Below are positions 46,608-54,253 of a stretch of 64,000 nucleotides of DNA, piece after piece. The translations under genes were made by a program, and so were the position numbers. The stretch's first letter is position 1, and every line of letters begins with the position of its first letter. Under the pieces are notes generated by a model that saw only the letters and a program-made list of their open reading frames with translations, ran no database searches and had not been told where the DNA came from. Source of the stretch: Aestuariicoccus sp032586235 (GTDB lineage Bacteria; Pseudomonadota; Alphaproteobacteria; Rhodobacterales; Rhodobacteraceae); NCBI RefSeq assembly GCF_032586235.1, contig NZ_JAWHTD010000011.1, positions 1 to 64,000 of the forward strand, written 5' to 3'.

Positions 46608-48146
46608 TCACTCCGGGGTCAGCATGGCCTGGATCCGGCGGGCCAGATCGGCGTGGTGATAAGGCTTGTGGAGGATGTCGTAATCGCCGTCGAGCATCGC
46701 CTTGCCGGACACCACGTCGCTGGCACAGCCCGAGGTCAACAGCACCTTGACCGACGGAAATTCCTCGGCCAGCCGCGCGGCCAGTTCGAACCCGTTGAAC
46801 CGCCCCGGCATCACCAGATCGGAAAAGACCACATCGGCCCGGGTTCCGGCCTTGAGCATCTCGTAGGCCTGCTCGCCGGTCTTGGCTTCTTCGGTGCGAT
46901 AGCCGATGTCGCGCAGGCGGGCGACGGCAAAGCCGCGAACCTCTGGATTGTCCTCGACCACCAGCACCGTTTCGCCGTTGCCTCTGGGCGGGGCGCTGAT
47001 TTCGACCGCGTCGGGCGACGGGTGCCCGGCCGCGTCGCCCGGCAGGACCGGCAAGTAGAGGCTGACCGTCGTTCCGTGCCCGGGTTCGCTGTAAAGCGAC
47101 AGATGCCCCGCGGACTGGCGCACGAAGCCGTAAACCATGGCCAGCCCCAGCCCGGTGCCCCCCTTGTCGAAGCGGGTGGTGAAGAACGGCTCGAACGCGC
47201 GTTTCTGAGTTTCCAGTGACATGCCGATGCCATTGTCGCTGACGCTCAACCGGACGTAATCGCCTATTCTGACGGCGGTTTCCTGCGCCATATAGGTGTC
47301 GTCGATGCTTACGTTCTCGATCGAGATCAGCAAATGCCCGTCGTTTTCCATCGCGTCGCGCGCGTTCAGCGCAAGGTTGACCAGCGCAGTCCGAAGTTGA
47401 ACCGGATCGACCAGTACGTTGTGCAGATCCGGCGCGATGCTGACCTTGATGGTGTTGCTCTCGCCCAGGGTGCGTTCCAGCAGCGGCAGCGTGTCTTTGC
47501 AAAGCACGCCCAGATCGGCCTCGACCGGTTTGAGCGCGCTTTGGCGGGCGAAGACCATGAGCTGGCGGATCAGCTCGGCCCCAAGCTCGGCCGCCGACAG
47601 CGCGCCATCGACCAGTTCCTCGTGCTTGTCGTCGCCGCCGCGCATTTGCAGCAATTGCAGATTGCCGATGATCACCGTCAGCAAGTTATTGAAATCATGT
47701 GCGATCCCGCCGGTCATCTGGCCGATGGCGTCCAGCCTTTGGGACCGTTCCAGCGCCCTTTGCGTGTTCTGCTGGCGCGTCAGATCGTGCAGGATCGCGA
47801 CGAAATAGGTCTGGCCGGCGTAATCCGCGCGACCGATGGAGATGTGCATGGGAAAGACGCTGCCATCCTTGCGCAGCCCTTCCACATCCCGGCCTTCTCC
47901 GATGATCCGGGTCTCGCCGGTTTCCAGATGATGCGACATGAATTGGTCATGTCTTTCGGCCAGCGCGCGGGGCATCAGCACATTGACGTTCTGCCCTTCC
48001 AGTTCGCCCGTGGCATAGCCGAAAAGCTCGGTCGCGGCGGGGTTGAGACGCAAAATTCGGCCCTCTTCGTCTGAAACGACCACCGCATCGGCGCAAGCAT
48101 TCAGCAAGGCACGGAACAGGGCGGTTTCTTGAGTGGCTTCGTCCAT
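46608..48146 (-). CDS. FixL-like haem-PAS oxygen-sensing hybrid histidine kinase
   Basis: A 512-residue hybrid kinase: PAS (about 10-125), HisKA/HATPase (H-box GGIAHDFNNLLTV, His150; N-, G1- and G2-boxes with DNGIGM and GGTGLGLAM) and a C-terminal receiver (FSDLVMPG, phosphoacceptor Asp). The PAS domain closely follows Bradyrhizobium FixL: RHDQF holds the His (H66) equivalent to haem ligand H200, with IIGEGR placing Ile81 and Arg86 at the FixL positions I215 and R220, 20 residues apart as in FixL. It should therefore bind haem and sense O2. No signal or membrane segments, so cytosolic. Divergent from the host-attachment gene with a shared FNR-type box. Confidence 0.85.
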   Translation of the reverse strand: MDEATQETALFRALLNACADAVVVSDEEGRILRLNPAATELFGYATGELEGQNVNVLMPRALAERHDQFMSHHLETGETRIIGEGRDVEGLRKDGSVFPMHISIGRADYAGQTYFVAILHDLTRQQNTQRALERSQRLDAIGQMTGGIAHDFNNLLTVIIGNLQLLQMRGGDDKHEELVDGALSAAELGAELIRQLMVFARQSALKPVEADLGVLCKDTLPLLERTLGESNTIKVSIAPDLHNVLVDPVQLRTALVNLALNARDAMENDGHLLISIENVSIDDTYMAQETAVRIGDYVRLSVSDNGIGMSLETQKRAFEPFFTTRFDKGGTGLGLAMVYGFVRQSAGHLSLYSEPGHGTTVSLYLPVLPGDAAGHPSPDAVEISAPPRGNGETVLVVEDNPEVRGFAVARLRDIGYRTEEAKTGEQAYEMLKAGTRADVVFSDLVMPGRFNGFELAARLAEEFPSVKVLLTSGCASDVVSGKAMLDGDYDILHKPYHHADLARRIQAMLTPE

Positions 48147-48206
48147 ACCGGGCGCGCCTTTGCGGGTCAGACAGGTACAGGGGTCCGGCGACCATGACAA
48201 AAGCAA

Positions 48207-48220
48207 TTGATGCGCGTCAA
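48207..48220. promoter_or_regulatory. FNR-type box between the hybrid kinase and host-attachment genes
   Basis: TTGAT-GCGC-GTCAA, one mismatch. It is 57 bases upstream of the host-attachment start and 61 bases from the kinase start on the other strand, so it may serve both. Confidence 0.65.
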
Positions 48221-48276
48221 TGCGCAACGGCTACGCCGTGCAAAAAATCGCCATGCGACCAAAGCAGGAGAACACG

Positions 48277-48636
48277 ATGACACCGACCGTCGCATGGGTG
48301 CTGCTGGCCGGCCGCCGCGGCCCCCGCGTGTACGAATACCACGGACCCGATCGCGGGCTTTGCGCGCTCAAGCACGCGATCCGGATAACCGCGCCGCCGC
48401 CCGGACCGGACACGCCGGAACTGGCGCGCGACATCGCCGCCGCGTTGGAAGAGGCACACCGGAACCGCGCGTTCGACAGCCTGATCCTGGCTGCGGGGCC
48501 GCGGATGCTGGGGCTGCTGCGCAGGGCGATGAGCGCGCCATTGCGCGCGGTCGTGGCGGCAGAGCTGTGCAACGACCTGACCACGCTTTCCGACGAAGAA
48601 CTGGCCAGGCATCTCGGCGGCGCCATCGCGCTCTGA
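48277..48636 (+). CDS. Host-attachment family protein
   Basis: A 119-residue protein resembling the 'protein required for attachment to host cells' family. The C-terminal part LILAAGPRMLGLLRRAMSAPLRAVVAAELCNDLTTLSDEELARHL matches its pattern of (A/P)PR-LG-LR and DLT..L. The usual N-terminal half is shorter than in longer family members. Start at the ATG after AGCAGGAGAACACG. Biochemical role unknown; the family recurs in oxygen-limitation gene sets. Confidence 0.7.
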   Translation: MTPTVAWVLLAGRRGPRVYEYHGPDRGLCALKHAIRITAPPPGPDTPELARDIAAALEEAHRNRAFDSLILAAGPRMLGLLRRAMSAPLRAVVAAELCNDLTTLSDEELARHLGGAIAL

Positions 48637-48672
48637 TCGCCCTGTGCGGGAATGGTGCGGTCGCAGGGCGGA

Positions 48673-48686
48673 TTGATTCAGGTCAA
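48673..48686. promoter_or_regulatory. FNR-type box upstream of the phasin gene
   Basis: TTGAT-TCAG-GTCAA, one mismatch, 60 bases upstream of the phasin start. Confidence 0.65.
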
Positions 48687-48746
48687 TGAAAGGCGCGCCC
48701 CGAAGGTCACACTCTGCCCGACCGCAGGCCAACCGGAGGACGACAG

Positions 48747-49085
48747 ATGACCGCCAAATCCAACCCCGACAAGACCGCGCCCGAAACCCCGGCAAACCCG
48801 TTCGCCCAGTTGCAGGAGGCCGGTTTCGGCAATTTCGCCGCGATGGGCACCGCGTGGATGGAAGCCATGAGCGATATCGGCGCCGAGGCCATGAGCTTTG
48901 TGGCCGAGCGGCTGAAGGAAGACGTCAAGACCCAGCACGAGATGCTGCATTGCAAGGACATGGACCAGCTTCAGCACATTCAGGCGGAATTCGTGCAAAA
49001 GGCCATTGACCAGTACCAGGAGGAAACCGGCAAGCTGGTCGAGATGAGCACGCAGGCCTTCCAGCCGCCCAAGAGCGAAGACTGA
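48747..49085 (+). CDS. Phasin family protein
   Basis: A 112-residue small helical protein of the phasin type (polyhydroxyalkanoate-granule coat). The pattern MTAWMEAMSDIGAEAMSFVAERLKEDVKTQHEMLHCKDMDQLQHIQAEFV-like amphipathic helices and CKDMDQL are typical. Start after AACCGGAGGACGACAG. A single gene with an FNR-type box. No PHA synthase is in the window. Confidence 0.8.
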   Translation: MTAKSNPDKTAPETPANPFAQLQEAGFGNFAAMGTAWMEAMSDIGAEAMSFVAERLKEDVKTQHEMLHCKDMDQLQHIQAEFVQKAIDQYQEETGKLVEMSTQAFQPPKSED

Positions 49086-49133
49086 CCGCGGCAGTCTTGG
49101 GCCCCGCCCGGTTCCGGTGGAGGCCCGCAGGGG

Positions 49134-49415
49134 TCAGTGCGGCGCGATGCCCGCCTGCACCGGACGCTTCAGACAGGTCGATAGCGCCACGTGACACTTG
49201 GTCGAGAGGACGTCGGGCCGGGCATAGAGCCTGGCCAGCAAAGCCTCTGTCCCCCGGGCGCTTTGCCTGCACGCCTTCAGGATCGTGCAGGTGTCGCCGG
49301 TGACAGAATGGATTTCCTCGACCTCGGGCATCTTCTGAAAGCGCATCGGCGCGTCGGTCTTGCTCCAGCCGGTGGCGTTGACATGGGCGAACGCGGGGAA
49401 CCGCTTGCCAGTCAT
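49134..49415 (-). pseudogene. Truncated Lrp/AsnC-type ligand-binding domain
   Basis: A 93-residue frame whose last 65 residues (MPEVEEIHSVTGDTCTILK...GTEALLARLYARPDVLSTKCHVALSTCLKRPVQAG) match the effector-binding (RAM) domain of Lrp/AsnC regulators. The DNA-binding helix-turn-helix is absent, and the upstream sequence in the other frames shows nothing like it. The ATG lacks a good RBS. A remnant of a deleted regulator is most likely; a stand-alone effector domain is possible. Confidence 0.6.
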
Positions 49416-49557
49416 GTAAGGCGAGCGGGCCGGGACGCCGGGGGGTGTCGTTGTTCAGCTTTGACGCCGCGCGCCCGGCCGATGACATCAGGGTGAACCG
49501 ATACCGGCGAATATGCTAGAATGGCTAAGGCTCCGGATCTGCAGAGGAGGAGGGCAC

Positions 49558-50517
49558 ATGCCATTCGATCAAAGGCTTCCACAATTGAACGGCCATCACA
49601 TGACCTGCGGGGGCGGGTTTGAGACCTGGCTGCAATATGTCGACGGGTTCGAGCTTAGGCATTTCTGCGCTTTCGAGCTGCTCAACGACAAACGCGGGCG
49701 CGCGTGCCTGGCCGATTATCAGCGCAAGCTTGTCGAAGCTGCCGTGGAAAACGGGTTCGGGGTGATCAATGAGGGCCTGCACTATCGCGCCAGCCGCGAT
49801 TGGGGCGAATTGATCGGGTTCGACAAGCAGGCGCTCGAAGAGATCAACCTGCGCGGCATCGAGTTCTACAAGGACTTCGCCCGCGAATACGACAGCCCCG
49901 GCACCCCGATGACCGTCGGCGGCGTGATCGGCCCGAGGGGCGACGCCTACAACGTCGGCCGCACCCCGGATGCGGCCGAAGCCGAGGAATATCACGCCGA
50001 ACAGATCGAGACGTTCAAGAAGGCCGGGGCCGATCAGGTCACCGCGGCGACGTTTTCAAGCGTCGAAGAGGCAATCGGTCTGGCACGGGCCGCCAAGGTC
50101 GCCGACATGCCGGTCGCGATCTCGTTCTTCGTCGCAAAGGGCGGCAGGCTGAAGGGCGGCGAGACGCTGGAAGAGGCGATCGCCGCCGTCGACGCCGCAA
50201 CCGACAGCGCCCCCGCCTACTACATGATCAACTGCACCCACCCGACCGAATTCGTGCCCGGCCTGACGGACGGGGACTGGAGCCGGCGGTTGGGGGGCTT
50301 CATGCCCAACGCTGTGGCGATGGAAACGCTCGATCTCTGCAAGCTCGGTCATCTCGAAGACGGCGACCCGAAAGAGCTCGGCGGGCAGATGGCCGACCTT
50401 GCGCGCCGTTTCCCCCACATCAACGTCTGGGGAGGCTGCTGCGGGACCGACGGGCGCCACATCGGCGAGATCACAAGGCAGGTTGCCGAGGCGCGGCGCG
50501 AGAGGGCCGCCGGTTAG
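49558..50517 (+). CDS. Homocysteine S-methyltransferase family protein
   Basis: A 319-residue BHMT/MmuM-type methyltransferase. Zinc ligands are present in MINCTHP and GGCCGTDGRHI; the N-terminus MPFDQRLPQLNGHHMTCGGG and KKAGADQVTAATFSSVEEAIG follow the barrel. Methyl donor unknown (betaine, S-methylmethionine or dimethylsulfoniopropionate are the known options). Start at the ATG after CAGAGGAGGAGGGCAC. Flanked by the AsnC remnant and a cytochrome c gene on the other strand. Confidence 0.8.
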   Translation: MPFDQRLPQLNGHHMTCGGGFETWLQYVDGFELRHFCAFELLNDKRGRACLADYQRKLVEAAVENGFGVINEGLHYRASRDWGELIGFDKQALEEINLRGIEFYKDFAREYDSPGTPMTVGGVIGPRGDAYNVGRTPDAAEAEEYHAEQIETFKKAGADQVTAATFSSVEEAIGLARAAKVADMPVAISFFVAKGGRLKGGETLEEAIAAVDAATDSAPAYYMINCTHPTEFVPGLTDGDWSRRLGGFMPNAVAMETLDLCKLGHLEDGDPKELGGQMADLARRFPHINVWGGCCGTDGRHIGEITRQVAEARRERAAG

Positions 50518-50571
50518 CGGCCCCGTTGGTCCCGCGCCCCGAGGGCCGCCTTGGCCGGGGCGGCCCCCGTG

Positions 50572-51054
50572 TCAGCGGCCGCCTTCGCGGATGGCGAGGA
50601 ATGCCTCGATAAGCCTGGCCGCCTCTTCCGGTGTGATCCGCGCGTGTCCGCGCATGAACATGCCGATGTTGCGCCCCGAATAGCGGTCGACCAGCATCCC
50701 GTCCTTGACGATCATCTTTTTGCGCACGAAGACCCGCGCCCGGTCGTGGCAGAGCGCGCAGCGTTCGCGGAAAAAGCCCTCGGCGCGGATCTGCTGTTCG
50801 GCGGTTTGCAGAAAAACCGCCAGTTCGTCAGTGTTCAGACCGCCCTCGTGCTGGCGCAGAAAGGCGGCAAGGTCGGGGGTTGCCGCGCCGGTCAGCACAT
50901 CGTTCTCGAGCCGCAGATGGTCTTCGACGAAGGGGCCCATATGCCCGTGACACTCCAGGCAGCGCTCTTCAAAGACGGCGTGAATGTCTTGTGCCCGCGC
51001 CGTGCCCAGCGGCACGGCGAGCAAGAGACCGAAAAGAACGGCGTAAGGTTTCAT
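50572..51054 (-). CDS. Exported c-type cytochrome with two haem sites
   Basis: A 160-residue periplasmic protein with a signal peptide (YAVLFGLLLAVPLGTARA) and two CxxCH haem motifs, CLECH and CALCH. This points to a dihaem c-type cytochrome. An FNR-type box lies 52 bases upstream of the ATG. Partner oxidase or reductase unknown; the next minus-strand genes include a membrane flavocytochrome. Confidence 0.82.
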   Translation of the reverse strand: MKPYAVLFGLLLAVPLGTARAQDIHAVFEERCLECHGHMGPFVEDHLRLENDVLTGAATPDLAAFLRQHEGGLNTDELAVFLQTAEQQIRAEGFFRERCALCHDRARVFVRKKMIVKDGMLVDRYSGRNIGMFMRGHARITPEEAARLIEAFLAIREGGR

Positions 51055-51105
51055 CCTGTCGCGTCCTCCGTACCGCCAGATATCTCAGACCGGCCGCGCG
51101 CGGGG

Positions 51106-51119
51106 TTGATCCGCGTCAA
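51106..51119. promoter_or_regulatory. FNR-type box upstream of the dihaem cytochrome gene
   Basis: TTGAT-CCGC-GTCAA, one mismatch, 52 bases upstream of the cytochrome start (minus strand). Confidence 0.65.
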
Positions 51120-51141
51120 ACACGCGGACGGATCGCGGCGA

Positions 51142-51155
51142 TTGATCGAGGTCAA
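51142..51155. promoter_or_regulatory. FNR-type box upstream of the small lipoprotein gene
   Basis: TTGAT-CGAG-GTCAA, one mismatch, 63 bases upstream of the lipoprotein start. It is only 22 bases from the box at 51106, so two divergent promoters lie back to back. Confidence 0.65.
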
Positions 51156-51217
51156 ACCGCCAGAGCGCCCAAGCGTCCAGAATGGACCCCGGAATAATGC
51201 CTCGATCGGAGCCCGTC

Positions 51218-51370
51218 ATGAAACCTGCCGCTTTGCTTGCCCTGGTGCTGTCCTGCCTTGCCCTGACCGCCTGCACCGGCCCCGACCAATACCCGGTGTC
51301 GGGTCAGGAATGCGGGCCGAACGATCCGGTCAAAGAGCTTGACGCGCCGGATTGCCCGCCGGCGATCTGA
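51218..51370 (+). CDS. Small lipoprotein
   Basis: A 50-residue lipoprotein: signal MKPAALLALVLSCLALTAC with lipobox LTAC, then a short tail (TGPDQYPVSGQECGPNDP...) with two more cysteines. Start chosen at the second ATG of the frame, which gives a proper signal peptide. No family recognised. An FNR-type box lies 63 bases upstream. Confidence 0.65.
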   Translation: MKPAALLALVLSCLALTACTGPDQYPVSGQECGPNDPVKELDAPDCPPAI

Positions 51371-51381
51371 CCGGGCGCGCG

Positions 51382-51489
51382 TCAGCGCAGCGTGAAGGCC
51401 AACAGCACCAGCACCACGATGGCGTTGACGATCCAGACAGTCAGCGCCAGCCGCCGCTGCTGTGTCATGCGCCGCCAACGGTCAGTCAT
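51382..51489 (-). CDS. 35-residue single-helix membrane protein
   Basis: A short frame MTDRWRRMTQQRR followed by LALTVWIVNAIVVLVLLAF and a final TLR: a basic N-terminus, one membrane helix and a stop. Its ATG overlaps the stop of the flavocytochrome gene by 8 bases (ATGACTGA), arguing for translational coupling. Charge pattern suggests the N-terminus stays in the cytosol. Could be a small subunit or stabiliser of the flavocytochrome. Confidence 0.6.
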   Translation of the reverse strand: MTDRWRRMTQQRRLALTVWIVNAIVVLVLLAFTLR

Positions 51490-52801
51490 ACTCGAACCTT
51501 TCCGACAGAATGCGCCCGGCCGCGACGCCGCGGGCCAGCAACGCCTCTTCGACCGAGGTCAGCATCGCGGGCGGCCCGCAAAGGACAAAGAGCCACTCGG
51601 CGAACTGGCCGGGTGTAAACGTCCTGTCGAGCAGATCGGCATCAACGAATCCCACCTCGCCGGTCCAGCCGGGGCTGGGTTCGCACAGGGTGTGCACCAA
51701 GGTAACCCGCGCGTCGCGGGCCATTTCGTCGAGCTGCGCACCGAACGCGATCTGCGCGGCGCTGCGGTTGCCGTAGATCAGCGTGACGGGGCGCGGGTCG
51801 TTGGCCAGGCGTAGCTCGCGCAGGATGCCCAGCAGGGGGGCGATGCCTACCCCGCCCGCGATCAGCGCGATCCCCGGCTCGGCCCGCCCGTCCGCCGTCA
51901 AGGTGCCGTGCGGCCCGTCGATATAGGCTGTGGTGCCGGGCGCGATGCTGTCCAGGCTGCGGGTGAAGTCGCCCAGCCCTTTGACGATGAATTCCAGTTC
52001 GGGCCCGCTGCGCGGCGCCGAGGCGATGGAGAACGGGTTTTCCCGCAGCGAAAACGGCGAATGGCCGATGTTGAGCCAGACGAATTGCCCGGCTTCGTAG
52101 GGCACACCCGCGTGGCCTTTGGGCGCGATGCGGATGCGCCATTGGTGCGGGCTCAGCCGCTCGATCAGCGACACGCGCCAGGGATGCAGGTGCTGGTAGG
52201 CGGGCTTCAGCACATAGACGAAGAGCATCGACAGGACGGCAATGGCGGTCATCGTGCTCCAGGTCCAGACCAGCGGTGGATGAGCGCTGTAGCGCCCGGC
52301 CTCCAAAGCATGGTGCAGCAGCAGCCCCGCGATCAGCAGCGCGCCCAGCCCGTGCAGCAGGCGCCAAAGCTCGTGCCGGTATCCCAGCGCGTCGCGGTTG
52401 AAGGCCAGCATCACCAGCGACGGCAGCAGCACGAAGGCCGCGATGCCGCTGGCCAGCGCGGTGAAATCGGTGGTCAGCGTCAGCTGTCGGCTAACGTCCC
52501 AGGGCCTCTGCGGCCCCGGCAGCCAGCGGTAAAGAAACGGATGCGCCAGGGCAAAGACCAACGCCGTGCGCGCCATCAGCTGGTGAAACCGGATCGTGTG
52601 ATCGAGCCCCACCCCGCCCGAGATCGTGCGGAACCGCCCCGACAGCACGAACTCCGCCAGGATCATCGAAAAGGCCAGCATGCCAAGGCCCGAGGCAACC
52701 TCGTGCCGCAAAGGGCGCGGCGGCAGGCCCAGCATCCACGACAGCGCGAGTGGCAGGCAGACCACCGCCAGATAAAGCAGGATCAGCGGTCCGGCCCGCA
52801 T
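51482..52801 (-). CDS. Ferric-reductase-like transmembrane flavocytochrome
   Basis: A 439-residue protein. The N-terminal half has about six membrane helices with paired haem-binding histidines (HQLMARTALVFALAHPFLY; HELWRLLHGLGALLIAGLLLHHAL), as in ferric-reductase/NADPH-oxidase-like proteins. The C-terminal half is a ferredoxin-NADP-reductase-like module: RENPFSIAS (FAD), GGVGIAPLLGILREL (pyridine nucleotide) and CGPPAMLTSVEEAL. Start ATG 5 bases after the USP stop. Electron transfer from NAD(P)H across the membrane is implied; acceptor unknown. Confidence 0.85.
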   Translation of the reverse strand: MRAGPLILLYLAVVCLPLALSWMLGLPPRPLRHEVASGLGMLAFSMILAEFVLSGRFRTISGGVGLDHTIRFHQLMARTALVFALAHPFLYRWLPGPQRPWDVSRQLTLTTDFTALASGIAAFVLLPSLVMLAFNRDALGYRHELWRLLHGLGALLIAGLLLHHALEAGRYSAHPPLVWTWSTMTAIAVLSMLFVYVLKPAYQHLHPWRVSLIERLSPHQWRIRIAPKGHAGVPYEAGQFVWLNIGHSPFSLRENPFSIASAPRSGPELEFIVKGLGDFTRSLDSIAPGTTAYIDGPHGTLTADGRAEPGIALIAGGVGIAPLLGILRELRLANDPRPVTLIYGNRSAAQIAFGAQLDEMARDARVTLVHTLCEPSPGWTGEVGFVDADLLDRTFTPGQFAEWLFVLCGPPAMLTSVEEALLARGVAAGRILSERFEYD

Positions 52802-52805
52802 CGGC

Positions 52806-53660
52806 CTAATGCACCAGGAACACCGGAACGTCCGATTGCGCCAGCATGCTCTGCGTCGTCCCGCCCAACAGCAGTTGACGCGCCCGCGACCGGGCATAGG
52901 CCCCCATCACCAGCAGATCGGATCCGGTCTCGGTCACTTCTGCGCGGATCGCGGTCGCCACGTCGCGCCCGCCGCCGGGATATTGCTGCACGGTCACTTT
53001 GCAGCCGTGGCGAGTGAGCCAGGCGGCCAGGTCGACGCCGGGGTCGCTGGACACCTCGCCGTGTTTCATCCTGGGGTCGATGACGGCGACGGTCACCTCT
53101 TGCGCGCGGCGCAGGATGGGCAGGGCGCGGTGCACCGCCCGGGTGGCGGGCAGGCTGCTGTCCCAGGCCACGAAGGGGCGTTTCGCGGCCAGCACGCTCA
53201 TGGTATTCGCCGCGTTCACGATCAGCCCCGGCGGGCTTTCATAGATCAGCCCGGCGACGATCTGGTCGAAATGCGGCGCATCGGCGTTCAGCGACGGCGG
53301 CAGAAAGACGAAATCCGCAAGCTGCGCGCGCACCGCGACCTCGTCGTCCAGCAGGGCGGGCTCGCAGAAGATGGTGGTGACATCGCCCTCAAGCCCCGCT
53401 TTCTGCAAGAGCTGTTCCAGCGCGTTGCCCCGGTCTGTCACGTGCTGCGCGGCCTCTTGATAGCTTTGCTGCCAGTCTTCGGGGAATATCCCCGGGCCGT
53501 AAGGCTGGGCGGCATAGGCATAGGCCGGAAACGGCGGCGCGGCGCCCGCGACCAGCAGGGCGACGTGATATTTGTCGACCGGAAGGTCTTCGATCATCGC
53601 CTTGATCTCGGCATCCGGTGTGGCGGGCTCCGCCACGATCAGAAGGGTCGTCTTGTCCAT
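52806..53660 (-). CDS. Tandem universal stress protein
   Basis: A 284-residue protein with two UspA domains. The first half is degenerate; the second has VMGAYARSRARQLLLGGTTQSMLAQSDVPVFLVH, the ATP-binding signature. Start at the ATG after GCGGAGACAGACC. It precedes the flavocytochrome gene by 4 bases, so the two are co-transcribed. Tandem USPs are common in FNR-regulated low-oxygen gene sets. Confidence 0.85.
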   Translation of the reverse strand: MDKTTLLIVAEPATPDAEIKAMIEDLPVDKYHVALLVAGAAPPFPAYAYAAQPYGPGIFPEDWQQSYQEAAQHVTDRGNALEQLLQKAGLEGDVTTIFCEPALLDDEVAVRAQLADFVFLPPSLNADAPHFDQIVAGLIYESPPGLIVNAANTMSVLAAKRPFVAWDSSLPATRAVHRALPILRRAQEVTVAVIDPRMKHGEVSSDPGVDLAAWLTRHGCKVTVQQYPGGGRDVATAIRAEVTETGSDLLVMGAYARSRARQLLLGGTTQSMLAQSDVPVFLVH

Positions 53661-53756
53661 GGTCTGTCTCCGCGTCATGGGGTGGCGCGCGCCTGCCGGG
53701 TCCAGGCGGACGGTGCCTGCGTTCAAGCCCCGAGGCGCTTTTCCGCCTGCGCCCGG

Positions 53757-54170
53757 TCAGGGCACGTAGCCGGTGGGCGCCGGGTTCTGGAGGCTTTCGA
53801 GGTAGTTCGCCAGGGCGATCAGCTTGGTCGGGGTCGGGGTCTTGACGCCGTTGCCGGTGTCGAAGAGCACGATGTCCCCCTCGAGGAAATCGCCAAAGAC
53901 CGGCATGTCCTCGCGCGGGTTGGTGCGGCGGGCGTAGCCGTCGACGATCGACATCACCTCGAGCATCGGCCAGTTGCCGCCACGCCGTGCGGCGATCCGC
54001 GTCAGATCGGCGGGAGGGGTGTTCAGGCTGGCGGCATGCGGGCCATCGCCGCGCCCGCCGGGGCCGTGGCACGAGGCGCAATTTTCGGCAAAGAGCATCC
54101 GCCCCACCCGCGGGCTTTCCAGCGAGCATCCCATCACCAGCAACGGAACCAAAAGCATAAGGTATTTCAT
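53757..54170 (-). CDS. Lipid-anchored monohaem cytochrome c
   Basis: A 137-residue protein with a lipoprotein signal (MKYLMLLVPLLVMGCS; lipobox VMGC), one haem motif CASCHG, and a distal DMPVFGDFL that supplies the axial Met. It would sit on the periplasmic face of a membrane. A perfect FNR box lies 59 bases upstream. Confidence 0.82.
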   Translation of the reverse strand: MKYLMLLVPLLVMGCSLESPRVGRMLFAENCASCHGPGGRGDGPHAASLNTPPADLTRIAARRGGNWPMLEVMSIVDGYARRTNPREDMPVFGDFLEGDIVLFDTGNGVKTPTPTKLIALANYLESLQNPAPTGYVP

Positions 54171-54228
54171 ATCCGACCTGTTTTCCTTTCCATCGGCCCC
54201 AAGGTGCCGCATCGGTGCATCTTTCGTC

Positions 54229-54242
54229 TTGATCCTGATCAA
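54229..54242. promoter_or_regulatory. Perfect FNR box upstream of the cytochrome c lipoprotein gene
   Basis: TTGAT-CCTG-ATCAA matches the FNR/FnrL consensus in all ten positions, 58 bases upstream of the ATG on the minus strand. The strongest of the boxes in this window. Confidence 0.8.
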
Positions 54243-54253
54243 GGCGGCGCGGG

